NCBI GenBank assembly: GCA_903910585.1
Contig: CAIWAH010000340.1
Coordinates: forward strand, 1 to 35,098
DNA length: 35,098 nt
Direction of reading: 5' to 3'
Source of the DNA: an uncultured Verrucomicrobiota bacterium
Lineage (GTDB): Bacteria; Verrucomicrobiota; Verrucomicrobiia; Limisphaerales; UBA9464
The notes beneath the pieces were generated by a model that was not told the DNA's origin, did not search any database, and worked only from the letters and a program-made list of their open reading frames with translations. Positions 7,396 to 15,027 of this stretch are shown here, one piece after another. How positions within the stretch are numbered: position 1 is the stretch's first letter; each line of letters begins with the position of its first letter. The position numbers and the translations under genes were made by a program.

Positions 7396-9582
7396 ATGAG
7401 TGACGTAGCTGCCATCAACACCGCGTTGAATTCGCCGCAACGCCAGTTTCCACTGGAGCGCACCCGCAACATCGGGATCGCTGCTCACATTGACGCTGGC
7501 AAGACGACCACCACGGAGCGAATCTTGTTCTACACCGGACTGATTCACAAGATTGGTGACGTCGATGATGGCAACACCGTCACTGACTGGATGGAGCAGG
7601 AAAAAGAACGGGGAATTACGATTACGTCTGCCGCAGTTACCTGCTTCTGGACTCAGAAAAAGGAAGATGGTGTCTATAAGTCGCGTGAGGGTATCGGCCA
7701 TCGCGTGAACATCATCGACACCCCCGGCCATGTGGATTTTACCGCGGAGGTGGAGCGTTCGATGCGGGTCTTGGACGGTGCTGTGGCGGTATTCTGTGGG
7801 GTCGCCGGTGTTCAGCCCCAGTCTGAAACGGTCTGGCGCCAAGCGACCAAATACAAAGTTCCCCGGATCGCGTTCGTCAACAAGATGGACCGCACCGGTG
7901 CGAACTTTGACAACGCACTGAATGACATGCGCAAGAAGCTGAATGCGTATGCGTTCCCAATTTATCTCCCAATCGGTGCGGAAGACCGGTTCGAAGGTCT
8001 GATCGATATCGTCAATCAAAAGGCCATTGTCTGGGGACCGGGCGAAGTGCTCAACGAAGGCTTGAAGTATGAGGTCCGTGAATTGGATGGCGAATTGAAG
8101 AGTCGCGGGGAAAAAGCCCTGGCGGAACTGATTGAAGCTGTTTCCAACAAGGATGACACGATTGCGGAACTGGTTCTCGAAGAGAAGCCAATTGATCCGC
8201 CCATCCTCAAGGCGGCAATTCGCCGGCTTACCTGCAAGATTGAACTGATTCCGGTGCTTTGCGGTTCGGCCTTCAAAAAGAAGGGCGTTCAACCGTTGAT
8301 TGATTCGGTAATTGACTATCTGCCTTCACCCATCGACATCCCGCCTGCGCAGGGTATGGTGCCGGGAACCGAGGACAAACTTGAAGTTGAGCCGAATGAC
8401 AACAGCAAGTTCTGCTCGCTTGCCTTCAAACTTTGGACCGATCCTTACGCCGGGAAGTTGGTCTTCTTCCGGGTATATTCCGGCAAACTGGCGAAGGGTG
8501 ACTCCATCTACAATCCGAGAACTCGGCGCCGCGAACGGGTCAGCCGCCTAATGGTGATTCAGGGCAGCGAGCGCAAGGATGTTGACGGCGTTTATTCCGG
8601 CGACATTGCTGCGCTGGTTGGACTTCGTAACATCACCACGGGTGATACTCTATGCGACGAGTCGTTCGACGTCACCCTTGAGCCTCCGACTTTCCCTGAG
8701 CCGGTTATCAGCATGGCAATCGAGCCGAAAACGAAGGCTGATCGGGATAAGATGTCCGAAGGTCTTCAGCGCTTGGCCGAAGAAGATCCGACTTTCCGGG
8801 TGTTCACCAATGAGGAAACCGGCCAGCTGATCATCGCCGGCATGGGTGAACTCCATTTGGAAATCATCCGCGACCGTCTGAAGCGGGAGTTCAAGGTCGA
8901 AGCGGATGCCGGTGCGCCTCAAATCGCCTTCCGGGAAACCATCACTCAGGCTGCGGAGGGTGAGGGCAAGTTCATCCGGCAGTCTGGCGGCCGTGGTCAA
9001 TATGGCCATGCCTGCATCAAGGTCGAACCCAACGAGAAGGGTAAAGGCGTAGAGGTCGTCAATGATATCGTCGGTGGTGCGATTCCCAAAGAATACGTTC
9101 CGGCGGTGCAGGACGGCATCTTGGAGGCAATCAAGTCCGGTGTTTACGCCGGCTACCAGGTGATCGACATCAAGGTGAGCATCACCGACGGATCGTTTCA
9201 CGAAGTGGACTCCAACGAGCTCGCGTTCAAGATGGCCGGCATCTTCGCGCTCAAGGATGCCTTCCAGAAGGCCGCCCCGATTCTCCTGGAGCCCATCATG
9301 AAGGTGGAGGTAACCACGCCTGATGAATATCAGGGCGATTTGCTGGGTGACATCAACCGGCGCCGTGGAGTAATCCAAGGCGTGGATGCGAAGCAGGGGC
9401 AGACAATCTTGGCTGCCAGCGTCCCGCTGAAGGAAATGTTCGGATATGCCACGGCGATCCGTTCACTCTCAAAGGGTCGTGCCTCCTACTCCATGGAGCC
9501 GCTCAATTTCGAGCAGGTGCCGAATAGCGTTCTGAACGAAGTTTTGGATGCCGCTAAGAAGCGTCCTGCGGCCCGCAGCTGA
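7396..9582 (+). CDS. fusA: Translation elongation factor G
   Basis: The 728-aa product is a full-length EF-G, the GTPase that drives mRNA-tRNA translocation. GTPase motifs are intact: AHIDAGKT at 30-37 (P-loop), RGITITSAA (switch I), DTPGHVDF from 108 (switch II), NKMD at 162-165, and GSAFKKKGVQPL (G5). Domain II, the domain III segment GMGELHLEIIRDRLKREF, domain IV (RQSGGRGQYGHACIKVEP) and domain V (PDEYQGDLLGDINRRRG) follow in order. A roughly 20-residue N-terminal extension precedes the conserved ERTRNIGIAAH. The start ATG has no SD sequence. It lies between rpsG and rpsJ; tuf, often found after fusA, is not here. Confidence 0.98.
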   Translation: MSDVAAINTALNSPQRQFPLERTRNIGIAAHIDAGKTTTTERILFYTGLIHKIGDVDDGNTVTDWMEQEKERGITITSAAVTCFWTQKKEDGVYKSREGIGHRVNIIDTPGHVDFTAEVERSMRVLDGAVAVFCGVAGVQPQSETVWRQATKYKVPRIAFVNKMDRTGANFDNALNDMRKKLNAYAFPIYLPIGAEDRFEGLIDIVNQKAIVWGPGEVLNEGLKYEVRELDGELKSRGEKALAELIEAVSNKDDTIAELVLEEKPIDPPILKAAIRRLTCKIELIPVLCGSAFKKKGVQPLIDSVIDYLPSPIDIPPAQGMVPGTEDKLEVEPNDNSKFCSLAFKLWTDPYAGKLVFFRVYSGKLAKGDSIYNPRTRRRERVSRLMVIQGSERKDVDGVYSGDIAALVGLRNITTGDTLCDESFDVTLEPPTFPEPVISMAIEPKTKADRDKMSEGLQRLAEEDPTFRVFTNEETGQLIIAGMGELHLEIIRDRLKREFKVEADAGAPQIAFRETITQAAEGEGKFIRQSGGRGQYGHACIKVEPNEKGKGVEVVNDIVGGAIPKEYVPAVQDGILEAIKSGVYAGYQVIDIKVSITDGSFHEVDSNELAFKMAGIFALKDAFQKAAPILLEPIMKVEVTTPDEYQGDLLGDINRRRGVIQGVDAKQGQTILAASVPLKEMFGYATAIRSLSKGRASYSMEPLNFEQVPNSVLNEVLDAAKKRPAARS

Positions 9583-9595
9583 TTTGTTGGCAGTA

Positions 9596-9621
9596 TTAAC
9601 TTGTAACCTGTTCTTTGTATG
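9596..9621 (+). promoter_or_regulatory. Start-proximal element shared by rpsG and rpsJ (copy 2)
   Basis: TTAAC (9596-9600), eight bases, then TGTTCTTTGT and the rpsJ ATG at 9619. Twelve of the last thirteen bases, including the ATG, match copy 1 before rpsG, and the TTAAC-to-ATG distance is 23 bases in both. TAACCT at 9604-9609 could serve as a weak -10 box, which would put a transcript start within a few bases of the ATG. Confidence 0.4.
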
Positions 9622-9927
9622 GCTGGACAACGCATAAGAATCCGTCTCAAGGCTTACGACCATCGGGTAATCGACACCTCCGCGAGTGAAATCGTGGAGA
9701 CGGTTAAGCGGTCGGGAGCAAAAGTGGCCGGACCCATTCCGCTTCCGACGACTATCGAGCGGCTCACCCTCCATCGCTCTCCCCATGTGGACAAGAAGTC
9801 GATGGAATCGTTTGAGCAGCGGACCCACAAGCGGTTGATTGATATTCTCGATCCCACTGCCAAGACCGTTGATGAGCTCAAAAAGCTCAACTTGCCGGCC
9901 GGCGTTGACATCACCATCAAAATCTAG
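9619..9927 (+). CDS. rpsJ: 30S ribosomal protein S10
   Basis: The 102-aa product is a canonical S10: [17 protein letters not shown] at the N-terminus, the [20 protein letters not shown] loop that contacts the 30S head and, in other bacteria, NusB in antitermination, and the C-terminal [11 protein letters not shown] strand. It normally opens the S10 operon. Here it follows fusA by 36 bases and is followed 12 bases later by rplC. The start lacks an SD sequence and shares a 23-base upstream layout with rpsG. Confidence 0.98.
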   Translation: MAGQRIRIRLKAYDHRVIDTSASEIVETVKRSGAKVAGPIPLPTTIERLTLHRSPHVDKKSMESFEQRTHKRLIDILDPTAKTVDELKKLNLPAGVDITIKI

Positions 9928-9939
9928 CCGATCACAAAA

Positions 9940-10683
9940 ATGCCACTGGGATTAATTGGGAAAAAGATTGGCCACACTCGCGTTTACAACACGCTGGGCG
10001 AGGCGATTCCCGTCACCGTCGTTCAAGTTGGACCGAACTACGTCCTTCAGGTCAAAAAGGCCGACGGCAAGGACGGCTACAACGCGGTCCAGCTCGGCTT
10101 CGACGAGCAGAAGGAGCATCGGCTGACCAAGCCGCTTCTGGGCCACATCAAGAAAAGCGGTGCCGTGGCGGTTCACCGTATCCGCGAGTTTCGCGACTAC
10201 TCCAAGGATGTGAAGCCGGGCGAAGTCCTGGGTGCTTCGGTTTTTGAAGCCGGCCAGTTCGTTGACTGCATCGGCGTAACCAAGGGCAAAGGCTTCCTCG
10301 GTGTCGTGGGTCGGTGGTCATTCCGTGGCGGCGATTCCACTCACGGCGCCAAGGGATGGCATCGCCGTTCCGGTGCAATTGGATGCCGACTCTTCCCCGG
10401 TCACGTTCGGAAGGGGTTGAAGATGCCCGGCCACACCGGTCAGGCTCAGAGAACCGGCCAAAGTTTGGAGATCGTCCAGGTTCGTCCCGAGGAGAATGTT
10501 TTGCTGATCAAGGGCAGTTTCCCTGGCTCTGAGGGCGATTACTGCATTGTGAGGGAGTCCAAGAAGATTTCGATTGGCTCTGCCAAGCTGAAACGGATTC
10601 AGGAACACCGGGCGGCCCTTGCGGCGGGCGCCTCGGGGGACAAGAAGGCTGACAAGAAGGCCGCGGCCAAGGGCAAGAAGTAA
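9940..10683 (+). CDS. rplC: 50S ribosomal protein L3
   Basis: The 247-aa product begins MPLGLIGKKIGHTRVY and carries the L3 core VTKGKGFLGVVGRWSFRGG followed by the long loop that reaches the peptidyl-transferase centre. It is longer than typical bacterial L3 (about 210 aa) because of a C-terminal Ala/Lys/Gly-rich tail after residue 225. In the segment KMPGHTGQ the residue aligned with E. coli Gln150, the PrmB methylation site, is His165, so that methylation is not expected. The gene sits between rpsJ and rplD in normal S10-operon order. The ATG is preceded by ATCACAAAA and not by a clear SD sequence. Confidence 0.97.
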   Translation: MPLGLIGKKIGHTRVYNTLGEAIPVTVVQVGPNYVLQVKKADGKDGYNAVQLGFDEQKEHRLTKPLLGHIKKSGAVAVHRIREFRDYSKDVKPGEVLGASVFEAGQFVDCIGVTKGKGFLGVVGRWSFRGGDSTHGAKGWHRRSGAIGCRLFPGHVRKGLKMPGHTGQAQRTGQSLEIVQVRPEENVLLIKGSFPGSEGDYCIVRESKKISIGSAKLKRIQEHRAALAAGASGDKKADKKAAAKGKK

Positions 10684-10694
10684 GGAGGCCAACG

Positions 10695-11330
10695 ATGAAA
10701 ATTGAGATCAAGAATTCCACGGGCGGAGCCGTTGGTGAGCACCAGATTGGCTTTGACGTGATTACCGATAACAAGGGTTCACAAGCCGTTCATGACCATG
10801 TGGTCGCAATTCGTGCGGGGGCCCGGAGCGGCACCGCATGCACGAAAACGATGGGCGAAGTGGCGGGATCGGGGAAAAAGCCTTGGCGCCAAAAAGGAAC
10901 CGGCCGGGCCCGCGCGGGCTCTTTCCGATCACCCCTTTGGCGTGGTGGCGGCGTGGTCCACGGACCGAAGCCGCGGGACTATTCCAAGAAGGTCAACCAG
11001 AAGGTCAAGTTGTTGGCGCTTCGCAGGGCTCTGAGTGAGCGCATCAAGAGCGGGGATGTGGTTGTGCTGGAGAGCCTTGAACTGGCTTCCCACAAGACGA
11101 AAGAGTTCCTTTCGCTCAAGAACTCCTTGGGCGTAGCCAAGACCGGCCTTTTCGTGGTTGGGAGTGTGGCGAAGAACCTCGACCTCGCTTCGCGGAATGT
11201 TCCGGGCGTCGAAGTGAAGACCGGCCGCGAAATCAACACCTACGATGTTTTGAGGTATTCCAAACTGGTCTTTACCAAGGACGGGTTCCAGCAGGTCGAA
11301 AAGCGGCTGGCGAAGAAGCAGGAAGCCTAA
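10695..11330 (+). CDS. rplD: 50S ribosomal protein L4
   Basis: The 211-aa product has the L4 signature in the extended tunnel loop (KKPWRQKGTGRARAGSFRSP, WRGGGVVHGPKPRDYSKK) and the globular body with LALRRALSER. L4 binds 23S rRNA early in assembly and lines the exit tunnel; in E. coli it also represses the S10 operon through its leader. No equivalent leader structure was recognised here, since the cluster begins at rpsL. A good SD (AAGGAGG) lies 6 bases before the ATG, unlike the genes upstream. Only 11 bases separate it from rplC. Confidence 0.97.
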   Translation: MKIEIKNSTGGAVGEHQIGFDVITDNKGSQAVHDHVVAIRAGARSGTACTKTMGEVAGSGKKPWRQKGTGRARAGSFRSPLWRGGGVVHGPKPRDYSKKVNQKVKLLALRRALSERIKSGDVVVLESLELASHKTKEFLSLKNSLGVAKTGLFVVGSVAKNLDLASRNVPGVEVKTGREINTYDVLRYSKLVFTKDGFQQVEKRLAKKQEA

Positions 11331-11342
11331 GGAATCAAGCGC

Positions 11343-11630
11343 ATGAAACTGACCTCGTTTGACATCATTAAGAAGGTCCGCATCTCCGAAAAGGGCATGC
11401 GGCAGACTGAAAAGCACAATCAGTATACGTTCGTCGCTGATCGCCGTGCCACTGCTCCCGAAATCAAGGCGGCGGTTCAGGAGCTCTTCGGGGTTACTGT
11501 GAAGCGGGTGAATACGTGCAACATGCTCGGCAAAGAGCGGCGCAAGATGACCAAGGCGCACGGCTGGTCCAGCGATTGGAAGAAGGCGATTGTCACCCTC
11601 AAGGAAGGGGACAAAATCGATTTGATCTGA
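11343..11630 (+). CDS. rplW: 50S ribosomal protein L23
   Basis: The 95-aa product has L23 features: the ISEKGMRQTEKHNQYTFVAD segment, KAAVQELFGVTVKRVNTCNM and a C-terminal strand TLKEGDKIDL. L23 sits at the tunnel exit and docks trigger factor and SRP. An AAGGA sequence precedes the ATG, 12 bases after rplD. In most bacteria rplB follows; here a strong intrinsic terminator closes the transcription unit 16 bases past the stop. Confidence 0.97.
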   Translation: MKLTSFDIIKKVRISEKGMRQTEKHNQYTFVADRRATAPEIKAAVQELFGVTVKRVNTCNMLGKERRKMTKAHGWSSDWKKAIVTLKEGDKIDLI

Positions 11631-11646
11631 CCGCAGTTTCAATCCC

Positions 11647-11683
11647 GGGCGCGCAGTCAACCGCTGCGCGCCCTTTTTGTTTT
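11647..11683 (+). terminator. Strong Rho-independent terminator after rplW
   Basis: GGGCGCGCAG (11647-11656) pairs perfectly with CTGCGCGCCC (11664-11673) around a 7-base loop and is followed by TTTTTGTTTT. This ten-base-pair GC-rich stem with a T tract is the clearest terminator in the window and marks the end of the ribosomal protein cluster. Confidence 0.95.
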
Positions 11684-11687
11684 CCGG

Positions 11688-12692
11688 ATGTCTGATGTTG
11701 CTGCAGTGCCTGAAGAGCCTCCGATAGAACCACTGGCCAGGCGCCAATGGGTCTCTCGGCAGCGCGGTGGCGTTGATGTTTCTCATCGCTCATCTTCCAG
11801 CAACCATACGCCGTTTGTGGAACCGGAGCCGGATGGTCATGGCGCGCTGAAGGATTGCGTCACAATTTTGATTCGAGGGCGCCAGTGTCCGTGGCGATGC
11901 GTGCACTGCGACCTTTGGAAGCACACGCTGGACAATTCCAGCACGGAGGATCTCAGGCCCCAGTTTATCCCTCCCCTCGAGAGCGAACTCCGGGCAGGTC
12001 GATGGGTCAAAGTTTACAATGCGGGATCATTTTTTGATCGAGCCGCGATGCCCATGGCTTTGAGGGAGGAAGCCATTCCTCATTTGCGACGATACGAAAA
12101 GGTGGTTGTGGAAAGTCATCCAGCCTTCGTCGGGGAAGCTATTTGGCGGTTTCGCGATGCCATTCAGCCGGCGAAACTGCAGGTGGCGATCGGTTTGGAA
12201 ACTGCGCACCCGCAGGCGCTGTTGGAACTGAACAAGGGTTTCTCCGTGGACGAATTCGCGGCCGCTGCGGGTGAACTGTTTGCACACGGAGTTGAGTTGC
12301 GGTCGTTTCTGCTCGTTCGGCCCCCATTCGTGGCGTCTGAACAAGGGCTGAATTGGGTCAAACGCTCGATTGATTTCTCGTTTGAGGCGGGAGCCTCAGT
12401 TGTTTCGCTGATACTTACCCGGCTCGGAAACGGGGCGATGGATGCCTTGGCGAAGTCCGAAGCATTTTCGGTTCCGACCATGGCGGAGCTTGAGACATCC
12501 CTGGCCTACGGCCTGAAACTGAAGCGCGGTATTGTTCTGGCCGATCTGTGGGGCCTTGACCGCTTTCAGTCATCTGTCCCGCAGTATGAAGAATCCCTCA
12601 AGCGAATGGCTTCGATGAATCTGACTCAACGGCTCGACGAGTCCGTTTCGCTGAATCACGGCCGACGGAGTGACAATTCGCCGGCCCCCTGA
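11688..12692 (+). CDS. Radical SAM protein, RaSEA/TIGR01210-like
   Basis: The 334-aa product carries a CX3CX2C iron-sulfur/SAM motif (CPWRCVHC, about residues 67-74). Downstream are VKVYNAGSFFD, VVVESHPAFV and VAIGLETAHPQAL...LNKGFS, in the order found in the radical SAM group that includes archaeosine-synthesis RaSEA and Elp3-like enzymes. The likely chemistry is radical modification of a tRNA or a small metabolite, but the substrate cannot be read from sequence, and bacteria generally lack archaeosine. The ATG at 11688 lies 5 bases after the T tract of the rplW terminator and has no SD. A GTG at 11817, just before the conserved core, is an alternative start. It converges with the DUF21 gene, leaving 14 bases between the stops. 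Confidence 0.8.
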   Translation: MSDVAAVPEEPPIEPLARRQWVSRQRGGVDVSHRSSSSNHTPFVEPEPDGHGALKDCVTILIRGRQCPWRCVHCDLWKHTLDNSSTEDLRPQFIPPLESELRAGRWVKVYNAGSFFDRAAMPMALREEAIPHLRRYEKVVVESHPAFVGEAIWRFRDAIQPAKLQVAIGLETAHPQALLELNKGFSVDEFAAAAGELFAHGVELRSFLLVRPPFVASEQGLNWVKRSIDFSFEAGASVVSLILTRLGNGAMDALAKSEAFSVPTMAELETSLAYGLKLKRGIVLADLWGLDRFQSSVPQYEESLKRMASMNLTQRLDESVSLNHGRRSDNSPAP

Positions 12693-12706
12693 GCTTCAAA
12701 CGGTGA

Positions 12707-14041
12707 CTACACCGAAGTCTGCGACGGCTCCGCAAGTCGCTGGACGCGGATTCTGCTGACCCGAAGGCCGTCCAATTCCTCGACAGTCAGCTGAAAATCT
12801 CCGACTTGGGTTTGGTCGTTCTTTCTGGGGAATCCGCCCAGCTTCAAAGTGATCCAACCGCCAATGGTATTCACTTCGGTGACCTCCAGCGTTTCCCCGG
12901 TTAGTTCCTCAAGCTCAAACAGCGGCAACGCGCCGTCCAACTCCCACTCTCCCTCGCCCCGTCTCGTCATGCGAGGTTTTTCGAAGTCGAATTCGTCCTG
13001 GATTTGGCCAACCAGTTCCTCGAGGACGTTCTCCAGCGTCACCATCCCGGTGGTTGTGCCGTATTCATCCACCACGAGGGCGAAGTGCAGTTTTCGCGTG
13101 AGAAACAGTTGCAGAAGACGTTCAAGGCGCGCGGTCTCCGGAACAAAAATCAGTTTGCGCGCAACGCCGGTGAGATCGCGACCGGCTTCGGCGGAGTTCC
13201 GCAGAGCGAACAGGTCCTTGAAGTGAACGACTCCCAGCGTTCGATCGAGGTCGCCGTTTTCGCAGAGGGGAAAGCGGGAATAACGGGATTTTTCAGCCAC
13301 TTCCAGACAGGTGCTTAGGGACTGTTCGGTGGTCAGAAACGTAATTTCACGGCGCGGCCGCATGACTTCAGCCACCACTCGCCGGCGCAAGTCCAGGGAG
13401 TTCAGCACGATCTCCCGACCCAAATCGGTTCCGTGGCCGTCCTTGTTGGCGGACATGACCATCAGCCGAAGCTCCTCCGGAGTATGAGCACCTTCCTCTT
13501 CCAACGACTCGACTCCCAGCTTTCGGGCGATCCAGAGAGCCGTGTTGTTCACAATCGCGATGAACGGTTTGGCGAGCCGGATGAACCACGTCAGCGGGCC
13601 GGCGAGAGCGAGAGCGATGGATTCGGTGCGATTGATGGCTAGCGCCTTGGGCAGAGCCTCACCGCCGATCATCAGCACAAACGAGGTCAGCACGAAGCCG
13701 GCGCCGATCGCGACGCTGTAGGCCCAATGCTTGGGCGGCAAACCAAGTGCGTGCAGCGCGGGTTCCGCGAGCACTTCGACCATGGGTTCCACGTAGCGCC
13801 CCAGCCCCATCCCAGCGAGGGTAATGCCCAGTTGGGTCGCGGTAATCGCGACGTTGAGGTTGCGTTTCAGCGCCCTGGCCGCAGCGGCGCCGCGCCGGCG
13901 CTTCCCGACGGCTGCTTCCAGTTGGGTGTCTCGGATTTTAACGAGGGCGATTTCGGCGGCGACGAAGAAGCCGTTGAAAAGGACCAGTGCAACCGCGATG
14001 ACGGCTTTCGTCGCCAACGTGGCCAGCAGGTCGGGATTCAT
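12707..14041 (-). CDS. DUF21/CBS/CorC_HlyC membrane protein (hemolysin C/CNNM family), third in tandem
   Basis: The 444-aa product has an N-terminal DUF21 membrane region with about four TM segments (LATLATKAVIAVALVLFNGF, a conserved FFVAAEIALVK helix, and a pair around 95-170). A cytoplasmic CBS pair follows (VMRPRREITFL; VDEYGTTTGMVTLENVLEEL), then a complete C-terminal CorC_HlyC domain (DGALPLFELEEL...NTIGGWITLKLG). Family members are linked to magnesium and cobalt efflux or to Mg2+ homeostasis; hemolysin is a historical name. The ATG overlaps the stop of the upstream paralogue by four bases, so the two are translationally coupled. It is the last gene of a minus-strand run of four. Confidence 0.9.
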   Translation of the reverse strand: MNPDLLATLATKAVIAVALVLFNGFFVAAEIALVKIRDTQLEAAVGKRRRGAAAARALKRNLNVAITATQLGITLAGMGLGRYVEPMVEVLAEPALHALGLPPKHWAYSVAIGAGFVLTSFVLMIGGEALPKALAINRTESIALALAGPLTWFIRLAKPFIAIVNNTALWIARKLGVESLEEEGAHTPEELRLMVMSANKDGHGTDLGREIVLNSLDLRRRVVAEVMRPRREITFLTTEQSLSTCLEVAEKSRYSRFPLCENGDLDRTLGVVHFKDLFALRNSAEAGRDLTGVARKLIFVPETARLERLLQLFLTRKLHFALVVDEYGTTTGMVTLENVLEELVGQIQDEFDFEKPRMTRRGEGEWELDGALPLFELEELTGETLEVTEVNTIGGWITLKLGGFPRKNDQTQVGDFQLTVEELDGLRVSRIRVQRLAEPSQTSV

Positions 14042-15027
14042 ACGGTTACCTCCCCAAATACGACCCTCAGGATGTCGGCCAGCGTCACGAGGCCCCGTTC
14101 CCGGCCATTGCGGTCCACCACGATGGCTAATGGCTGTCCGCTCCGCTGAAGCCGCCGCAGCGCCACCTCCAGGCGGACTGATTCATCCAAAAACTGTGCC
14201 GGGATGAGGAGCGATCCGGCGGTGGCGTCCACTGGAGGCGATTCCCGATACAGAAGGTTCTTGAGGCTGACGAAACCCACGATTCGCCGGTCACGTCGAT
14301 CGTTGCTCCAGACGGGCAGACGGGTGTGATTGGTGGCCGCGCATTTCGCGACGACTTCCGCGATCGGTGTCGTCGCGGTCACGGATTCGACAAGGTCCAG
14401 CGGGCGGGCCACCTGACCGACGGTCCGGTTCTGAAGATCCAGAACCCGCGCGATCAGGGTCCGTTCGGTCGCGCCGAGCTCCTTTCCAGAATCGAGCATC
14501 AGGGCCCGCAGCTCGTCCCGGTTGCCAAACAGGTTGGTGGTCAGGGTCTGGGCGCCGGTGAGCTTGAGCAGGAGGGTGGCAAATCGTTCCACGCCCGCGA
14601 CCAGCGGTGTAAGCGCGAAATGCAGAAACTGGAACACCGGTGCCAGCTTCAGCGTCAGCCGGTTTGGAAATCTCCGGAACAGGGCCTTCGCGAGCAGGTC
14701 GCCGAAAACATACAGGGTAAGTCCCAATCCGATGAGGACCGGCCAGAGAATGGCGGGACGATCGCCGAACCACTGGTGGAAATCGGTGGCCAAAAGCATC
14801 ACGAGCGCGAAGTTGGCCAGAGTGTTGCCGACCAGAATGGTCCAAAGAAAGTTCTCCGGGGCCTCAAGGTAGCGAAGGATCGTTCGCGCCCCGCGGTTCC
14901 CGTTGCGGGCAAGATGCCTGACCCGCAGGCGGCTCAAGGCCATCACTCCGGCCTCCATGCCGGACAGAAATGCCGACAGGAGAAACCAACCGCCAACACC
15001 GACCCAGTGAAGCCAGTCCAGGCTCAT
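14038..15027 (-). CDS. DUF21/CBS membrane protein lacking the CorC_HlyC domain, second in tandem
   Basis: The 329-aa product is about 100 residues shorter than its two neighbours. It has the DUF21 membrane region (FLLSAFLSGMEAGVMALSRL, with M-E-A-G where paralogues read A-E-T/I-A) and a CBS pair ending VDRNGRERGLVTLADILRVV, then stops. The C-terminal CorC_HlyC domain is absent and the DEFG/DEYG motif of the second CBS unit is DRNG. It overlaps both neighbours by four bases (ATGA), so it is probably made together with them and may act as a divergent subunit of a hetero-oligomeric transporter. The length reflects domain loss rather than a visible frameshift. Function is inferred only from the family. 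Confidence 0.85.
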   Translation of the reverse strand: MSLDWLHWVGVGGWFLLSAFLSGMEAGVMALSRLRVRHLARNGNRGARTILRYLEAPENFLWTILVGNTLANFALVMLLATDFHQWFGDRPAILWPVLIGLGLTLYVFGDLLAKALFRRFPNRLTLKLAPVFQFLHFALTPLVAGVERFATLLLKLTGAQTLTTNLFGNRDELRALMLDSGKELGATERTLIARVLDLQNRTVGQVARPLDLVESVTATTPIAEVVAKCAATNHTRLPVWSNDRRDRRIVGFVSLKNLLYRESPPVDATAGSLLIPAQFLDESVRLEVALRRLQRSGQPLAIVVDRNGRERGLVTLADILRVVFGEVTV

